DNA of 64,000 nt from Thermatribacter velox. GTDB lineage: Bacteria > Atribacterota > Atribacteria > Atribacterales > Thermatribacteraceae. Below are positions 8,686 to 15,612 of this stretch, piece by piece; the first letter of the stretch is position 1, and the number at the start of each line of letters is the position of its first letter. The stretch lies in NCBI RefSeq assembly GCF_038396615.1, contig NZ_CP121689.1, positions 496,001 through 560,000 on the forward strand. Reading direction: 5' to 3'. Made by a program: the position numbers and the translations under genes. The notes under the pieces were generated by a model that was not told the DNA's origin, made no database searches, and saw only the letters and a list, made by a program, of their open reading frames with translations.

Positions 8686-9657
8686 CTAACACCTCATCTT
8701 TTTTGCTCGCTCACGCACAAAGGTATTTAGTATAACTGCCAGTATTGTGGCCAGCCCTATGAAGACCCGGAACCAGTAACTTGGAGCTCGGGCCATTATC
8801 AAGCCGTTGTCAATTATTCGAATTAAGAAAGAGCCAATGACGGTTCCGATAACTGTACCTACACCACCGCTTAGTGCTGTTCCTCCGATGACGGTGGCTG
8901 CAATTGCTTCCATTTCCAGACCATTGCCCATTGAAGGTAGTGTGGTTTCTAAGCGAAACGATTGAACTATGCCAGCAAATCCAGCCAGAAAAGAGCAAAG
9001 CATAAAGTTTGATAACTTGACCCATTCGGTATTGATACCCATGGCTCTGGCAGCGGTTCGGTTGCCACCTGTGGCAAACATCCAATTTCCAAAATCACTC
9101 CTTTCAAGCACGATCCAGAGTAATACGACTACCAACAGATACCAGAAGATTGAGGCTCTGAAAATACTCATTTTCCCAACCAGAAAGGCTGTGGAAAGCT
9201 GGCTTGGAAAAGGAGGGGGCCATCCTCCACTGATAAGCAAAACCGCCCCCCGCCAGATGAGCATTGCACCGAGAGTAGTTATGAAGGAAGGGATTCCAAA
9301 GGTTAGGGTTACTAAACCGTTGATTGCGCCAAGAGCAACAGCAACCAGCAAGGCTCCCGCGAAAGCCAGGGCAGGAGGTAATCCCCAATTAATAAATAAA
9401 ACCAACATGATTGGGCAGAAAGCAAAAACTGAGCCTACTGATAGGTCGAATTCTCCAGAAATCATCAGCATGGTTACTCCGAGTGCCACAATGCCAAGCT
9501 CGGGAATGATCTCCAGGATTACACTTATGTTTTCGCGGCTTAAAAAGAGAGGTGCAAGGCTAAAAAAGACCAGAATAACTGCCGCCAACATAATCAGGCT
9601 GCTTATTTCTCTGAGAAGCAGGATGCGCTTTAGAGAGGTTAAAAAACCACTGCCCAT
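8686..9657 (-). CDS. ABC transporter permease, ribose/xylose (CUT2) type
   Basis: A 323-aa multi-spanning membrane protein with the branched-chain-amino-acid/ribose permease pattern. ELGIVALGVTMLMISGEFDLSVGS is diagnostic (the first twelve residues lead into the GEFDLSVGS core), and AATVIGGTALSGGVGTVIG is the loop that contacts the ATPase. It should transport a monosaccharide together with the adjacent ATPase and binding protein. ATG 9657 is preceded by AAGGAG about 10 nt upstream. It is separated from the binding-protein gene by 84 bp containing a strong hairpin. Confidence 0.93.
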   Translation of the reverse strand: MGSGFLTSLKRILLLREISSLIMLAAVILVFFSLAPLFLSRENISVILEIIPELGIVALGVTMLMISGEFDLSVGSVFAFCPIMLVLFINWGLPPALAFAGALLVAVALGAINGLVTLTFGIPSFITTLGAMLIWRGAVLLISGGWPPPFPSQLSTAFLVGKMSIFRASIFWYLLVVVLLWIVLERSDFGNWMFATGGNRTAARAMGINTEWVKLSNFMLCSFLAGFAGIVQSFRLETTLPSMGNGLEMEAIAATVIGGTALSGGVGTVIGTVIGSFLIRIIDNGLIMARAPSYWFRVFIGLATILAVILNTFVRERAKKMRC

Positions 9658-9699
9658 TTTGCAGACGCTCCTTTTCTATGGCTTCTATTTTTATATGAA

Positions 9700-9737
9700 A
9701 AGCTCCCCAGAGAAGCGATCGCTTCTCTGGGGAGCTT
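9700..9737 (-). terminator. Strong intercistronic hairpin between binding protein and permease genes
   Basis: A 17-bp perfect stem with GATC as loop (itself self-complementary): arms 9700-9716 and 9721-9737, core GCTTCTCTGGGGAGCTT. It begins 4 bp after the binding-protein stop. On the minus transcript only a short TTTTC follows, so it is more likely an attenuating or RNA-stabilising stem than a full terminator. Such stems commonly raise binding-protein output over permease output. Confidence 0.75.
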
Positions 9738-9741
9738 GTTT

Positions 9742-10704
9742 TTAGCGCACTCTTTGTTTGGATAGTTCGATGACCTTGTCCACGTTGGATGCGTCAACTA
9801 CTGCATTGCCAGTGTTTACGTCCCAGGCGCTCAGGGCAAACTCCTTCATGAGGTAGAGTTGAACTATGGGTAGGTAGCCCTGTAGGTAGGGTTGCTGGTC
9901 GATGGTTAGCTTGATATATCCTGACTTAATTTCTTCGAGTACTTCGGGTACCAGGTCAAAACCACCAATCAACAGCTCGCCAGGCTTATAACCCAAATTG
10001 CGGGCAGCCTTGGCGGCAGGAGCGTGGTTGTACTCTACGCATATTACCCCTTTGGTTTCAGGATGAGACTGCAGATAAGCTTGAATTCTGGATTGAGCAA
10101 CATCCATCTGCATGGTGGTGTCAAGACGCTCATAAGTATAACCAACTTCGTCAAAGTACTGCGTAATGCCTTTGGCTCTTTGCTCGGCCCATACCAGACC
10201 AGGACCACCTATACTGATAAGGAAGTGAAATTTTTGGTCTTTGGGCAAGTCTTCGGTTAATTTTTGCGCCAGGAAATATCCTGCTTGTACCAGGTCCTGA
10301 CCAATGTAAGATAGTCTTGCGTTTCCTTTGGCTCCTTCGGGGTCATCAGTATTAGAACAGATTACTGGTATGCCCATATCTATTGCCTGTTGGATTACTT
10401 CATCAAACATGGTTGGATGAGGAATGGTGGTGATAATGCCGTCAGGCTTTTCAGCCAGTGCAGCTTTAAACTGGCTGAGCTGAGTAGCCAAATCTCCTTC
10501 AGTTTTGGGTCTTACAAATACAAAATCTACGTTAAGGAGCTTGGCAGCATCACTTGCTCCTCTGTACACAGCCGCCCAGAAAGGATTCTCTTCTCCGGCG
10601 TGTGAAATGAAAGTAAAACGATATTTTGCTGCATAGGAAACACCACTTATCAGCAAAGTTGTTACCACAACAACCATTACCAGAAAAAACAAGGATTTTC
10701 TCAT
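9742..10704 (-). CDS. Sugar ABC transporter substrate-binding protein
   Basis: A 320-aa periplasmic binding protein 1-like (RbsB family) protein. The N-terminus is a Sec signal peptide (two basic residues, a hydrophobic core FFLVMVVVVTTLLISGVSY, then AAKYRFT), with no lipobox Cys. The mature part shows the ribose-binding pattern: FISHAGEENPFWAAVYRGA, DGIITTIPHP and VICSNTDDPEG. Its ligand is unidentified, probably a simple sugar or sugar derivative. AAAAGGAGGAG lies just before the ATG. It is first gene of the minus-strand operon with the permease and ATPase. Confidence 0.93.
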   Translation of the reverse strand: MRKSLFFLVMVVVVTTLLISGVSYAAKYRFTFISHAGEENPFWAAVYRGASDAAKLLNVDFVFVRPKTEGDLATQLSQFKAALAEKPDGIITTIPHPTMFDEVIQQAIDMGIPVICSNTDDPEGAKGNARLSYIGQDLVQAGYFLAQKLTEDLPKDQKFHFLISIGGPGLVWAEQRAKGITQYFDEVGYTYERLDTTMQMDVAQSRIQAYLQSHPETKGVICVEYNHAPAAKAARNLGYKPGELLIGGFDLVPEVLEEIKSGYIKLTIDQQPYLQGYLPIVQLYLMKEFALSAWDVNTGNAVVDASNVDKVIELSKQRVR

Positions 10705-10834
10705 GTTCTCTCCTCCTTTTGTTCGTTAAATGAAACCTTAGAAAAGGATTTGGTTGAGGAAGCTATAGCTCAGTTTTCACCTCCTTTCCTTTCTAAGAGA
10801 AGCCTGATGCTGAAACACCCTGCCTGTATATGTT

Positions 10835-10840
10835 ATTATA
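10835..10840 (-). promoter_or_regulatory. Probable -10 element for the sugar ABC operon
   Basis: On the minus strand TATAAT stands about 130 bp before the binding-protein start. The -35 region is poor (GTATAC-like). The resulting ~125-nt leader contains an extra AGGAGGTG (near 10780-10790) with no usable start codon after it; its role is unclear. The rest of the 220-bp gap to the divergent hydrolase shows nothing else I can support. Confidence 0.35.
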
Positions 10841-10924
10841 ACTTTACTTTTTCGTTTGTATACATAAGATGCAGTATGAAATTTAGTTTTTTGAATTTTG
10901 TCGAAATTAAAAAACGTTTTGTAC

Positions 10925-11755
10925 ATGATTTGTGGCTTTATGCCGAGGTTTGGGGGTTGCCAGAATTTGGTTACGCTCTTGCGAGAAACCAAAAATTACA
11001 AACTTTACCGCTTACAAGCCGTTGAGGTTCCTGCTTTGCTTTTGGAGCCCAGCGCCCCACCTCCTTATCCGGCTATTTTGTTCCTTCATTATTATCGAGG
11101 AAGTAAGGATAATCTCCGTGTGCTCGCCAATGAGATTGGCAAAGCGGGGTTCCTGGCTCTGGCAATCGATATGGAATATCATGGCGATAGAGCGCGGGAA
11201 GGAAAAGATGTTTTTTCTCCTGATATCCATGATGATCGACTGGCTTTTGAGAGAACCGTACAGGATGGGCTGCGAGCTCTTTACTTTTTGGAAAACCATC
11301 CTTACGTGAAGAAGGACCAACTTTTTCTCTGGGGAGTCAGCCTGGGTAGTATAATAGGCACTTTAATAGCTGGTAGGCATCAGCAGCTCAGGGGGGTTTT
11401 CCTGGTGGTTGGTGGAGGGAACCTTTCCAGACTACTCAAAGAAAGTATGCTGGATTCTCTGGTTGAGCTTCGCTACCATCTCTTGAAGCGGGGGATAGCT
11501 GTTCCTGAAGCGCTTAAAGGCTGGGAAGCTCTGGATCCCCTTTATCACGTTGGTTCTTTAGACTGGAGTACACCTCTTTTTATGTACAATGGAACGAAGG
11601 ATGACATCGTGCCACCTCTTTGTACGCTGGAACTTTTTGAGACTGTTTCTTCTTTTAAAAAAATTCGCTGGTTTCCAACCGGTCACGGTCTACTTTTTGA
11701 GCGTAGCTTTGGTGTGCCTCAATTAGTGCTTGAAGAAATGAAGTCGTTGCTTTAG
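10925..11755 (+). CDS. Alpha/beta-hydrolase (dienelactone hydrolase/prolyl oligopeptidase-like)
   Basis: A cytoplasmic alpha/beta-fold hydrolase of about 276 aa. The nucleophile elbow is GVSLGS. The acid is in NGTKDDIVPP and the histidine in PTGHGLLF, completing the triad in order. An N-terminal strand with AILFLHYYRGS supplies the oxyanion region. The start is uncertain: ATG 10925, ATG 10940 and TTG 10967 (after GGGGG at 10952) are all in frame, and none has an ideal site except possibly 10967. Divergent from the sugar ABC operon. Substrate unknown. Confidence 0.78.
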   Translation: MICGFMPRFGGCQNLVTLLRETKNYKLYRLQAVEVPALLLEPSAPPPYPAILFLHYYRGSKDNLRVLANEIGKAGFLALAIDMEYHGDRAREGKDVFSPDIHDDRLAFERTVQDGLRALYFLENHPYVKKDQLFLWGVSLGSIIGTLIAGRHQQLRGVFLVVGGGNLSRLLKESMLDSLVELRYHLLKRGIAVPEALKGWEALDPLYHVGSLDWSTPLFMYNGTKDDIVPPLCTLELFETVSSFKKIRWFPTGHGLLFERSFGVPQLVLEEMKSLL

Positions 11756-11770
11756 CAGGAGTAGGACTTG

Positions 11771-11835
11771 AAAAAAGCCCATAAAAACACCTATGGGAGG
11801 GTTGCCCTGTGGGGCAGGCAACCCTCCCATAGGTG
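11771..11835 (-). terminator. Intrinsic terminator (minus strand)
   Basis: A 19-bp perfect stem (arms 11788-11806 and 11817-11835, GC-rich) with a 10-nt loop. On the minus strand it is followed by TTTTT (11787-11783) and, after ATGGGC, by TTTTTT (11776-11771). On the plus strand no T-run follows, so orientation is clear. It would end both the candidate small RNA and any read-through from yjbQ. Confidence 0.88.
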
Positions 11836-11876
11836 CAAGGAGGGGATTTTCGCTATTCGAATTTTTCAACTGAGCA
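11771..11876 (-). ncRNA. Candidate ~105-nt small RNA (undescribed)
   Basis: A consensus promoter (11883-11910, minus) with an AT-rich upstream element points into a ~40-nt unstructured segment. That segment is followed directly by the strong terminator hairpin at 11788-11835. No ORF with a canonical start lies between them on this strand. The single-stranded 5' part contains AAAAUCCCCUCCUUGC, which is complementary to strong Shine-Dalgarno sequences, like C-rich seed regions in known bacterial sRNAs. The call rests on promoter-terminator geometry alone; no family is recognised. Confidence 0.55.
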
Positions 11877-11882
11877 TTAAGC

Positions 11883-11942
11883 ATTATATTTATGATTTTA
11901 AAATTGTCAAGAGCAGTTGCAAAAAATTTTTGAAAATTTTTT
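11883..11942 (-). promoter_or_regulatory. Consensus sigma-70 promoter with UP-like element
   Basis: On the minus strand TTGACA (11910-11905), a 16-bp spacer and TATAAT (11888-11883). Just upstream of the -35 is a run of A and T tracts (about 11920-11942) resembling an UP element. Both hexamers match consensus exactly. Expected start of transcription is near 11876. The region is AT-rich, which raises the chance of accidental hexamers, but the spacing and upstream tract support it. Confidence 0.75.
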
Positions 11943-12005
11943 AGAAACTCTTCCGCGGCTTTTGTCAGGCGCTTTTGCGGGAAAAAACCATGTGCGTTCG
12001 CAGTT

Positions 12006-12422
12006 TCACTCCCCGATGATTTTCACCAGCACCCTTTTTCTGCGCCTGCCATCAAATTCTCCGTAGAAAACCTGTTCCCAGGGACCGAGGTCTAATTTGC
12101 CATCAGTCACTGCTATAACCACCTCTCGGCCCATTATGGTTCTTTTGAGGTGTGCGTCTGCGTTATCTTCGCCTACATTGTGTTTGTACTGGTGATAGGG
12201 CTTTTCCGGAGCTAATTTTTCGAGCCAACGTTCAAAATCTTCATGTAGGCCTTCTTCGTCGTCATTTATAAAGACGCTGGCTGTAATGTGCATAGCGTTG
12301 CACAGTAAAAGCCCATCCTGAATGCCACTTTCGCGTACACACTCTTCAAGTAAGGGAGTAATGTTTATAAACTCCCTGCGTTTCTGAGTACAAAACCACA
12401 ATTCTTTCCGATAGCTCCTCAC
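12006..12422 (-). CDS. yjbQ: YjbQ/UPF0047 family protein
   Basis: A 138-aa protein with the UPF0047 signatures: an early [35 protein letters not shown], the [18 protein letters not shown] core, and the terminal [26 protein letters not shown]. Family members have been reported to have weak thiamin-phosphate synthase activity; the true role is uncertain. GTG 12422 has CGGAGG 7 nt upstream. An extended -10 promoter lies about 26 bp before the start. Transcription probably ends at the hairpin near 11788. Confidence 0.92.
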   Translation of the reverse strand: MRSYRKELWFCTQKRREFINITPLLEECVRESGIQDGLLLCNAMHITASVFINDDEEGLHEDFERWLEKLAPEKPYHQYKHNVGEDNADAHLKRTIMGREVVIAVTDGKLDLGPWEQVFYGEFDGRRRKRVLVKIIGE

Positions 12423-12447
12423 GGCTTAGCCTCCGTTTTTTGCTAAA

Positions 12448-12456
12448 AGTATACCA
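12448..12456 (-). promoter_or_regulatory. Extended -10 promoter for yjbQ
   Basis: On the minus strand TGGTATACT (TGn plus TATACT) lies about 26 nt before the yjbQ GTG. The -35 region (TTCAAG at 16 bp) is weak, which is normal for extended -10 promoters. Confidence 0.5.
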
Positions 12457-12538
12457 GAAGCAATTGGGTCTTGAATAAAAGACCCTCACCCTTAGGGGAT
12501 TTTGGGCTAAAAATTATTACAAAAGTGAAGTGGCTGAG

Positions 12539-12582
12539 TTGACGGGAGCAATGGACTGGTCTTAAATTATGTTGAATATACT
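12539..12582 (+). promoter_or_regulatory. Possible promoter for the small membrane protein gene
   Basis: TTGACG (12539-12544) with TTAAAT 17 bp downstream; TATACT at 12577-12582 is a second -10 candidate without a good -35. Either would start transcription shortly before the GGAGGGG site of the 12606 gene. Confidence 0.35.
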
Positions 12583-12605
12583 ATAACGAAAGGAGGGGTT
12601 TTTGA

Positions 12606-12776
12606 ATGGTCAGGGTTTTACTTATGGTCTACAGCTGGCTGCTTTTGATAATGGGAATTATGGGTGTTATTCCCGGCATTAACCTGGGTACGGAACCTGC
12701 CTGGCATGCGCTTTTGAAAATCATTTTGGGGATACTGGGCATCTGGGCAAGTATGGGCAAAAAGCAGGCAACTTGA
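12606..12776 (+). CDS. 56-residue membrane protein, unknown function
   Basis: A short gene with ATG 12606, a very strong AAAGGAGGGG site 8-9 nt upstream, and TGA at 12774. The product begins VRVLLMVYSWLLLIMGIMGV and ends LGIWASMGKKQAT. It has two hydrophobic segments separated by a short polar turn (PGINLGTEPAWHA), so a two-span inner-membrane protein is likely. No family is recognised. It is flanked by a candidate promoter and by a perfect 36-bp palindrome. Its Shine-Dalgarno region matches the C-rich segment of the candidate small RNA. Confidence 0.6.
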   Translation: MVRVLLMVYSWLLLIMGIMGVIPGINLGTEPAWHALLKIILGILGIWASMGKKQAT

Positions 12777-12800
12777 GAAGGTTCGTGCTTGCAGGCGTAT

Positions 12801-12836
12801 TGACCACTGAAACGGGTTAACCCGTTTCAGTGGTCA
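12801..12836. repeat. Perfect 36-bp palindrome between convergent genes
   Basis: The left arm TGACCACTGAAACGGGTT is followed immediately by its exact reverse complement, with GTTAAC at the centre. It lies 24 bp after the small membrane protein gene and 9 bp from the end of the convergent DUF71 gene. There is no T-run on either side, so it is not a standard intrinsic terminator. A U-poor bidirectional terminator or a protein-binding site are both possible. Confidence 0.8.
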
Positions 12837-12845
12837 CCAGATACT

Positions 12846-13508
12846 TTATACTGGAGTCGCCAGTTTCACTTCCAGAAAATGGTAATGTTCTTCCTGTTTG
12901 ATTTCTCCAAATTCAAACTCCAGGGGTTCTCGATAGAGAGGACCATCGATTACTAAAGTATGAAATTCCCCGCTTTCAGCGCAAGGATCAACGCCTCTTT
13001 TATTGAGTTCTTCTATAAGTGCCAGAGTGTACGGTTTTCCCAGAAAATCGGGGGTCAGAAAACGGTCGTTCACTACTATTATGTGGGCTTTAAAGCCCTC
13101 TTTGACTATCATTCTGGCGATTTCCTGGTGATCCTTCTTCCAGAGTGGAAGAAAAGGCTCTATGCCTTCGCTGTAACAGACTCTTTCCACCCATTCCCGG
13201 TGTTCTTCGAGGTCTATATCACCGAACACACCGTGGGTTATTCCCTTCTGGCGCAGTTCTCTTAACACCTGGCGATAGTTCTCTTCATAGTTTTCCCAGG
13301 AGGTCCCCCTTTGGATCAATTGCAAATTCATCTTTTCCGCCTGTTTTTGAATTACCGAAGCGGGGAGATGATGGGAGCGGGAAACTTCACCGTTTTGGTG
13401 GGTCATGTTCAGGAGATATTCCACCTTGAAGCCAGCTTTCTGGGCCAGAAAGATACTCAGATGACAATCTTTTCCACCGCTGAAGGAAGCAAATGCTCGT
13501 CCTGGCAA
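12846..13508 (-). CDS. DUF71 / diphthine-ammonia ligase-like ATP-pyrophosphatase
   Basis: A 220-aa PP-loop (N-type ATP pyrophosphatase) enzyme. SFSGGKDCHLS is the P-loop, GVFGDIDLEEHREWVERVC the central motif, and CAESGEFHTLVIDGPLY the conserved C-terminal motif of the Dph6/MJ0570 family. In archaea and eukaryotes the family amidates diphthine on EF-2. Bacteria lack diphthamide, so here it probably amidates another substrate. The TTG start at 13508 has GGAGG 7 nt upstream. Confidence 0.87.
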   Translation of the reverse strand: MPGRAFASFSGGKDCHLSIFLAQKAGFKVEYLLNMTHQNGEVSRSHHLPASVIQKQAEKMNLQLIQRGTSWENYEENYRQVLRELRQKGITHGVFGDIDLEEHREWVERVCYSEGIEPFLPLWKKDHQEIARMIVKEGFKAHIIVVNDRFLTPDFLGKPYTLALIEELNKRGVDPCAESGEFHTLVIDGPLYREPLEFEFGEIKQEEHYHFLEVKLATPV

Positions 13509-13594
13509 ATTAATTCCTCCTTTGCTGTAGTGGCCAAGATTTTGTGAATAAGACTGGAATTTCCTGGTTAAATTTTACGGGGAGATGATGTGTT

Positions 13595-14242
13595 TTGCAA
13601 ATTATAGCCATACTGGGTAGTCCTCGACGAGATGGGAATAGCGAAGTGCTGCTTCAAAGGTTTCTGCGCTTTGCTCCAGAGAAGTCGCAACTGAAACTGA
13701 TAGTTCCTTCAGAGCTTGATATTCGGTTTTGTAGAGGATGTCGTTTTTGTGAAAGTCTTGGTTACTGTGTGCTGAAAGATGGCATGCGAAAAGTAGTTGA
13801 ATGGCTTGTTCGAGCTCAGATAGTGGTGGTTAGCACGCCTGTTTTTTTCTATGGAATTCCTGCTTCTTTCAAAGCGCTGGTTGATAGGAGCCAGGTTTTG
13901 TGGGTACGCAGGTATCTTCTTGGAGAACAGTTTTCGCCCAAAAAGGGTTTTTTAATGGGCGTTGGTGCAACCCGCGGTGAGCGGCTTTTCGACGGAGTAA
14001 GGCTTACTACTAAGTACTTTTTTGATGCTTTTGGTTGCACTCTGGACGGCGAACTTTTCTTTAGGGGTTTCGATAAAAAAGGGAGCATTGCTTCTTGCGA
14101 GCGTTGTCTGAAAGAAGTGGATGATGCGGCTCAAAGCTTTTTTGGTGCATTCAAGTCAGAAATGCAGGAAAGCTTGGGCAATCTTAAAGTAGATGAAAAC
14201 TCCAATAACGTCAACCAGCGTGGTAATAACCGGGGTAGCTGA
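13595..14242 (+). CDS. NADPH-dependent FMN reductase / iron-sulfur flavoprotein-like
   Basis: A flavodoxin-fold protein. The FMN phosphate loop is ILGSPRRDGNSEVLL at the N-terminus, and VVVSTPVFFYGIPASFKALVDR is the flavin-contact segment. Cysteines in FCRGCRFCESLGYC resemble those of iron-sulfur flavoproteins, so an Fe-S site is possible. TTG 13595 has GGGGAG about 10 nt upstream. The last 87 bp overlap the 3' end of convergent mgtE, and the polar tail (NSNNVNQRGNNRGS) looks non-conserved, as if read-through had extended the gene. Confidence 0.85.
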   Translation: MQIIAILGSPRRDGNSEVLLQRFLRFAPEKSQLKLIVPSELDIRFCRGCRFCESLGYCVLKDGMRKVVEWLVRAQIVVVSTPVFFYGIPASFKALVDRSQVLWVRRYLLGEQFSPKKGFLMGVGATRGERLFDGVRLTTKYFFDAFGCTLDGELFFRGFDKKGSIASCERCLKEVDDAAQSFFGAFKSEMQESLGNLKVDENSNNVNQRGNNRGS

Positions 14243-15520
14243 TATTGCAGGGTCCATTTTGAGTTTCTTAAAAAGTACAGGGAGAAAAATGCCCACCAGA
14301 TTGGACACAAAAACGATGCTAAACACAGCCGTACCCACTATGATACCTATGAGCAGGCTCTCTTTAAGAAAAATAACCCGCAATATAGCGATAAAGCTGA
14401 GCAGAATGCCCAGTATCCCACCTATCAAAATTTCAGAGAAAACTATTTTCCATATATTGCGTTTTTCGATTTCACCAACTGCTATGCCTCGCACCATGAC
14501 TGTGGTTGATTGGCTACCCACGTTGCCTCCAGTGTCGATGAGCATGGGTACAAAGAAGGAAAGGGCAACGATGGCTTGAATGATTTCCGAAAAACCCTGC
14601 ATTACAAAGCTGGTCATGGTGCCTCCAACGAGCAGCACGGCAAGCCATATAAAGCGATTTTTGACCTTGTTCCACAGGGGGGCATGCAAATACTCATCTT
14701 CAGTAGTCCTGATTGCTGCCAGGCGGTGAATATCTTCGGTGGCCTCTTCTTCTATGATGTCGATGGCGTCGTCAACGGTTATCACACCCACCAGGCGCTT
14801 TTCCGAATCCACTACCGGCACTGCTAAAAGGTCATATTTTTGAATAATCTGAGCAGCTTTTTCCTGATCATCATGAGTAAAAACGTAAACTATGTCCTTT
14901 TTCATAATGTCTCTGATCACCGTTTCCGGCTTTGCGAGTACCAGCTCTCTCAAAGTAACCCTTCCCAGAAGATGGCGCTCGGCATCGATTACATAAGCGG
15001 TGTAGGCCAGTTCTTCAGGAGGTGATAGTTGACGTATTCTTTCGAGTGACTGCTCCACCGTGTAGTATTCTTTGAGGTCCACCATGTGGGGATTCATGAT
15101 ACGGCCGGCACTGTTTTCAGGGTAACCCAGCATGGTGGCCACGATGTTGCGCTGTTCCGGATTCAAAAGTCCCAGGAATTTTTTGACTATTTTGGCGGGT
15201 AACTCATCGAAGAGTTCCATGCGGTCGTCTGGGGACATTTGGTTGAGGATTTCAGCTACCCGTTCGTCGGTAAAGCTCTGAAGAAGGTTTTCCTGCTGTT
15301 CAAAGTCCAGTTGTTCAAAAACTTCTATGGCCAGGTCTTTGCGCAGTAACCTGAATACAACGACCTGCTTCTGGCTATCCAGGAAAGACATCAGTTCAGC
15401 AATATCGGCGGGATGGAGAGTATTGATGCTATTTTTTAGTTCGTTCAGAGCATTTCTCTCGAGCAACTCTTCTATATACTCTTTGGTTATTCTGGTTTCC
15501 TGTGTAAGCTGGTTTTCCAT
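14156..15520 (-). CDS. mgtE: Magnesium transporter MgtE
   Basis: A 454-aa MgtE with all parts in order: the N-terminal superhelical domain (about residues 15-130, with LHPADIAELM), a CBS pair (about 135-260, containing VVDSEKRLVGVITVDDAID), a plug helix, and five transmembrane helices from about 285. FVPMLIDTGGNVGSQSTTVM is the conserved pore signature. Mg2+ entry is gated by Mg2+ binding to the cytosolic domains. GGGAGG precedes the ATG. The 92-bp divergent gap to the next gene leaves no room for an M-box riboswitch. Confidence 0.96.
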   Translation of the reverse strand: MENQLTQETRITKEYIEELLERNALNELKNSINTLHPADIAELMSFLDSQKQVVVFRLLRKDLAIEVFEQLDFEQQENLLQSFTDERVAEILNQMSPDDRMELFDELPAKIVKKFLGLLNPEQRNIVATMLGYPENSAGRIMNPHMVDLKEYYTVEQSLERIRQLSPPEELAYTAYVIDAERHLLGRVTLRELVLAKPETVIRDIMKKDIVYVFTHDDQEKAAQIIQKYDLLAVPVVDSEKRLVGVITVDDAIDIIEEEATEDIHRLAAIRTTEDEYLHAPLWNKVKNRFIWLAVLLVGGTMTSFVMQGFSEIIQAIVALSFFVPMLIDTGGNVGSQSTTVMVRGIAVGEIEKRNIWKIVFSEILIGGILGILLSFIAILRVIFLKESLLIGIIVGTAVFSIVFVSNLVGIFLPVLFKKLKMDPAISATPVITTLVDVIGVFIYFKIAQAFLHF

Positions 15521-15612
15521 GTTTGCCTCCCTGGGGAACTCGGAGTATAGTATAACATAAAGTTTTTGTCGTAAAATAGTCTTCTAAAGAAGAATATAGG
15601 GAGGATGGAACT

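Noticed and set aside
8969-9745. 258-codon plus-strand ORF opposite the sugar permease
   Set aside because: It mirrors the permease gene, has no ribosome-binding site and gives a Lys/Ser/Thr-rich product typical of antisense frames.
10777-10992. 71-codon minus-strand leader ORF before the sugar ABC operon
   Set aside because: It starts upstream of the likely promoter and ends at an orphan AGGAGGTG; no protein-like pattern.
11788-11835. Hairpin as terminator of the plus-strand hydrolase gene
   Set aside because: T-runs occur only on the minus-strand side.
11855-11944. 29-codon plus-strand peptide with ATT start after AAGGAGGGG
   Set aside because: The G-rich stretch is the complement of the sRNA C-rich segment, the peptide is low in complexity, and a consensus promoter reads the opposite way.
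15521-15612. M-box riboswitch for mgtE
   Set aside because: Only 92 bp separate the divergent starts and no conserved M-box pairing was seen.
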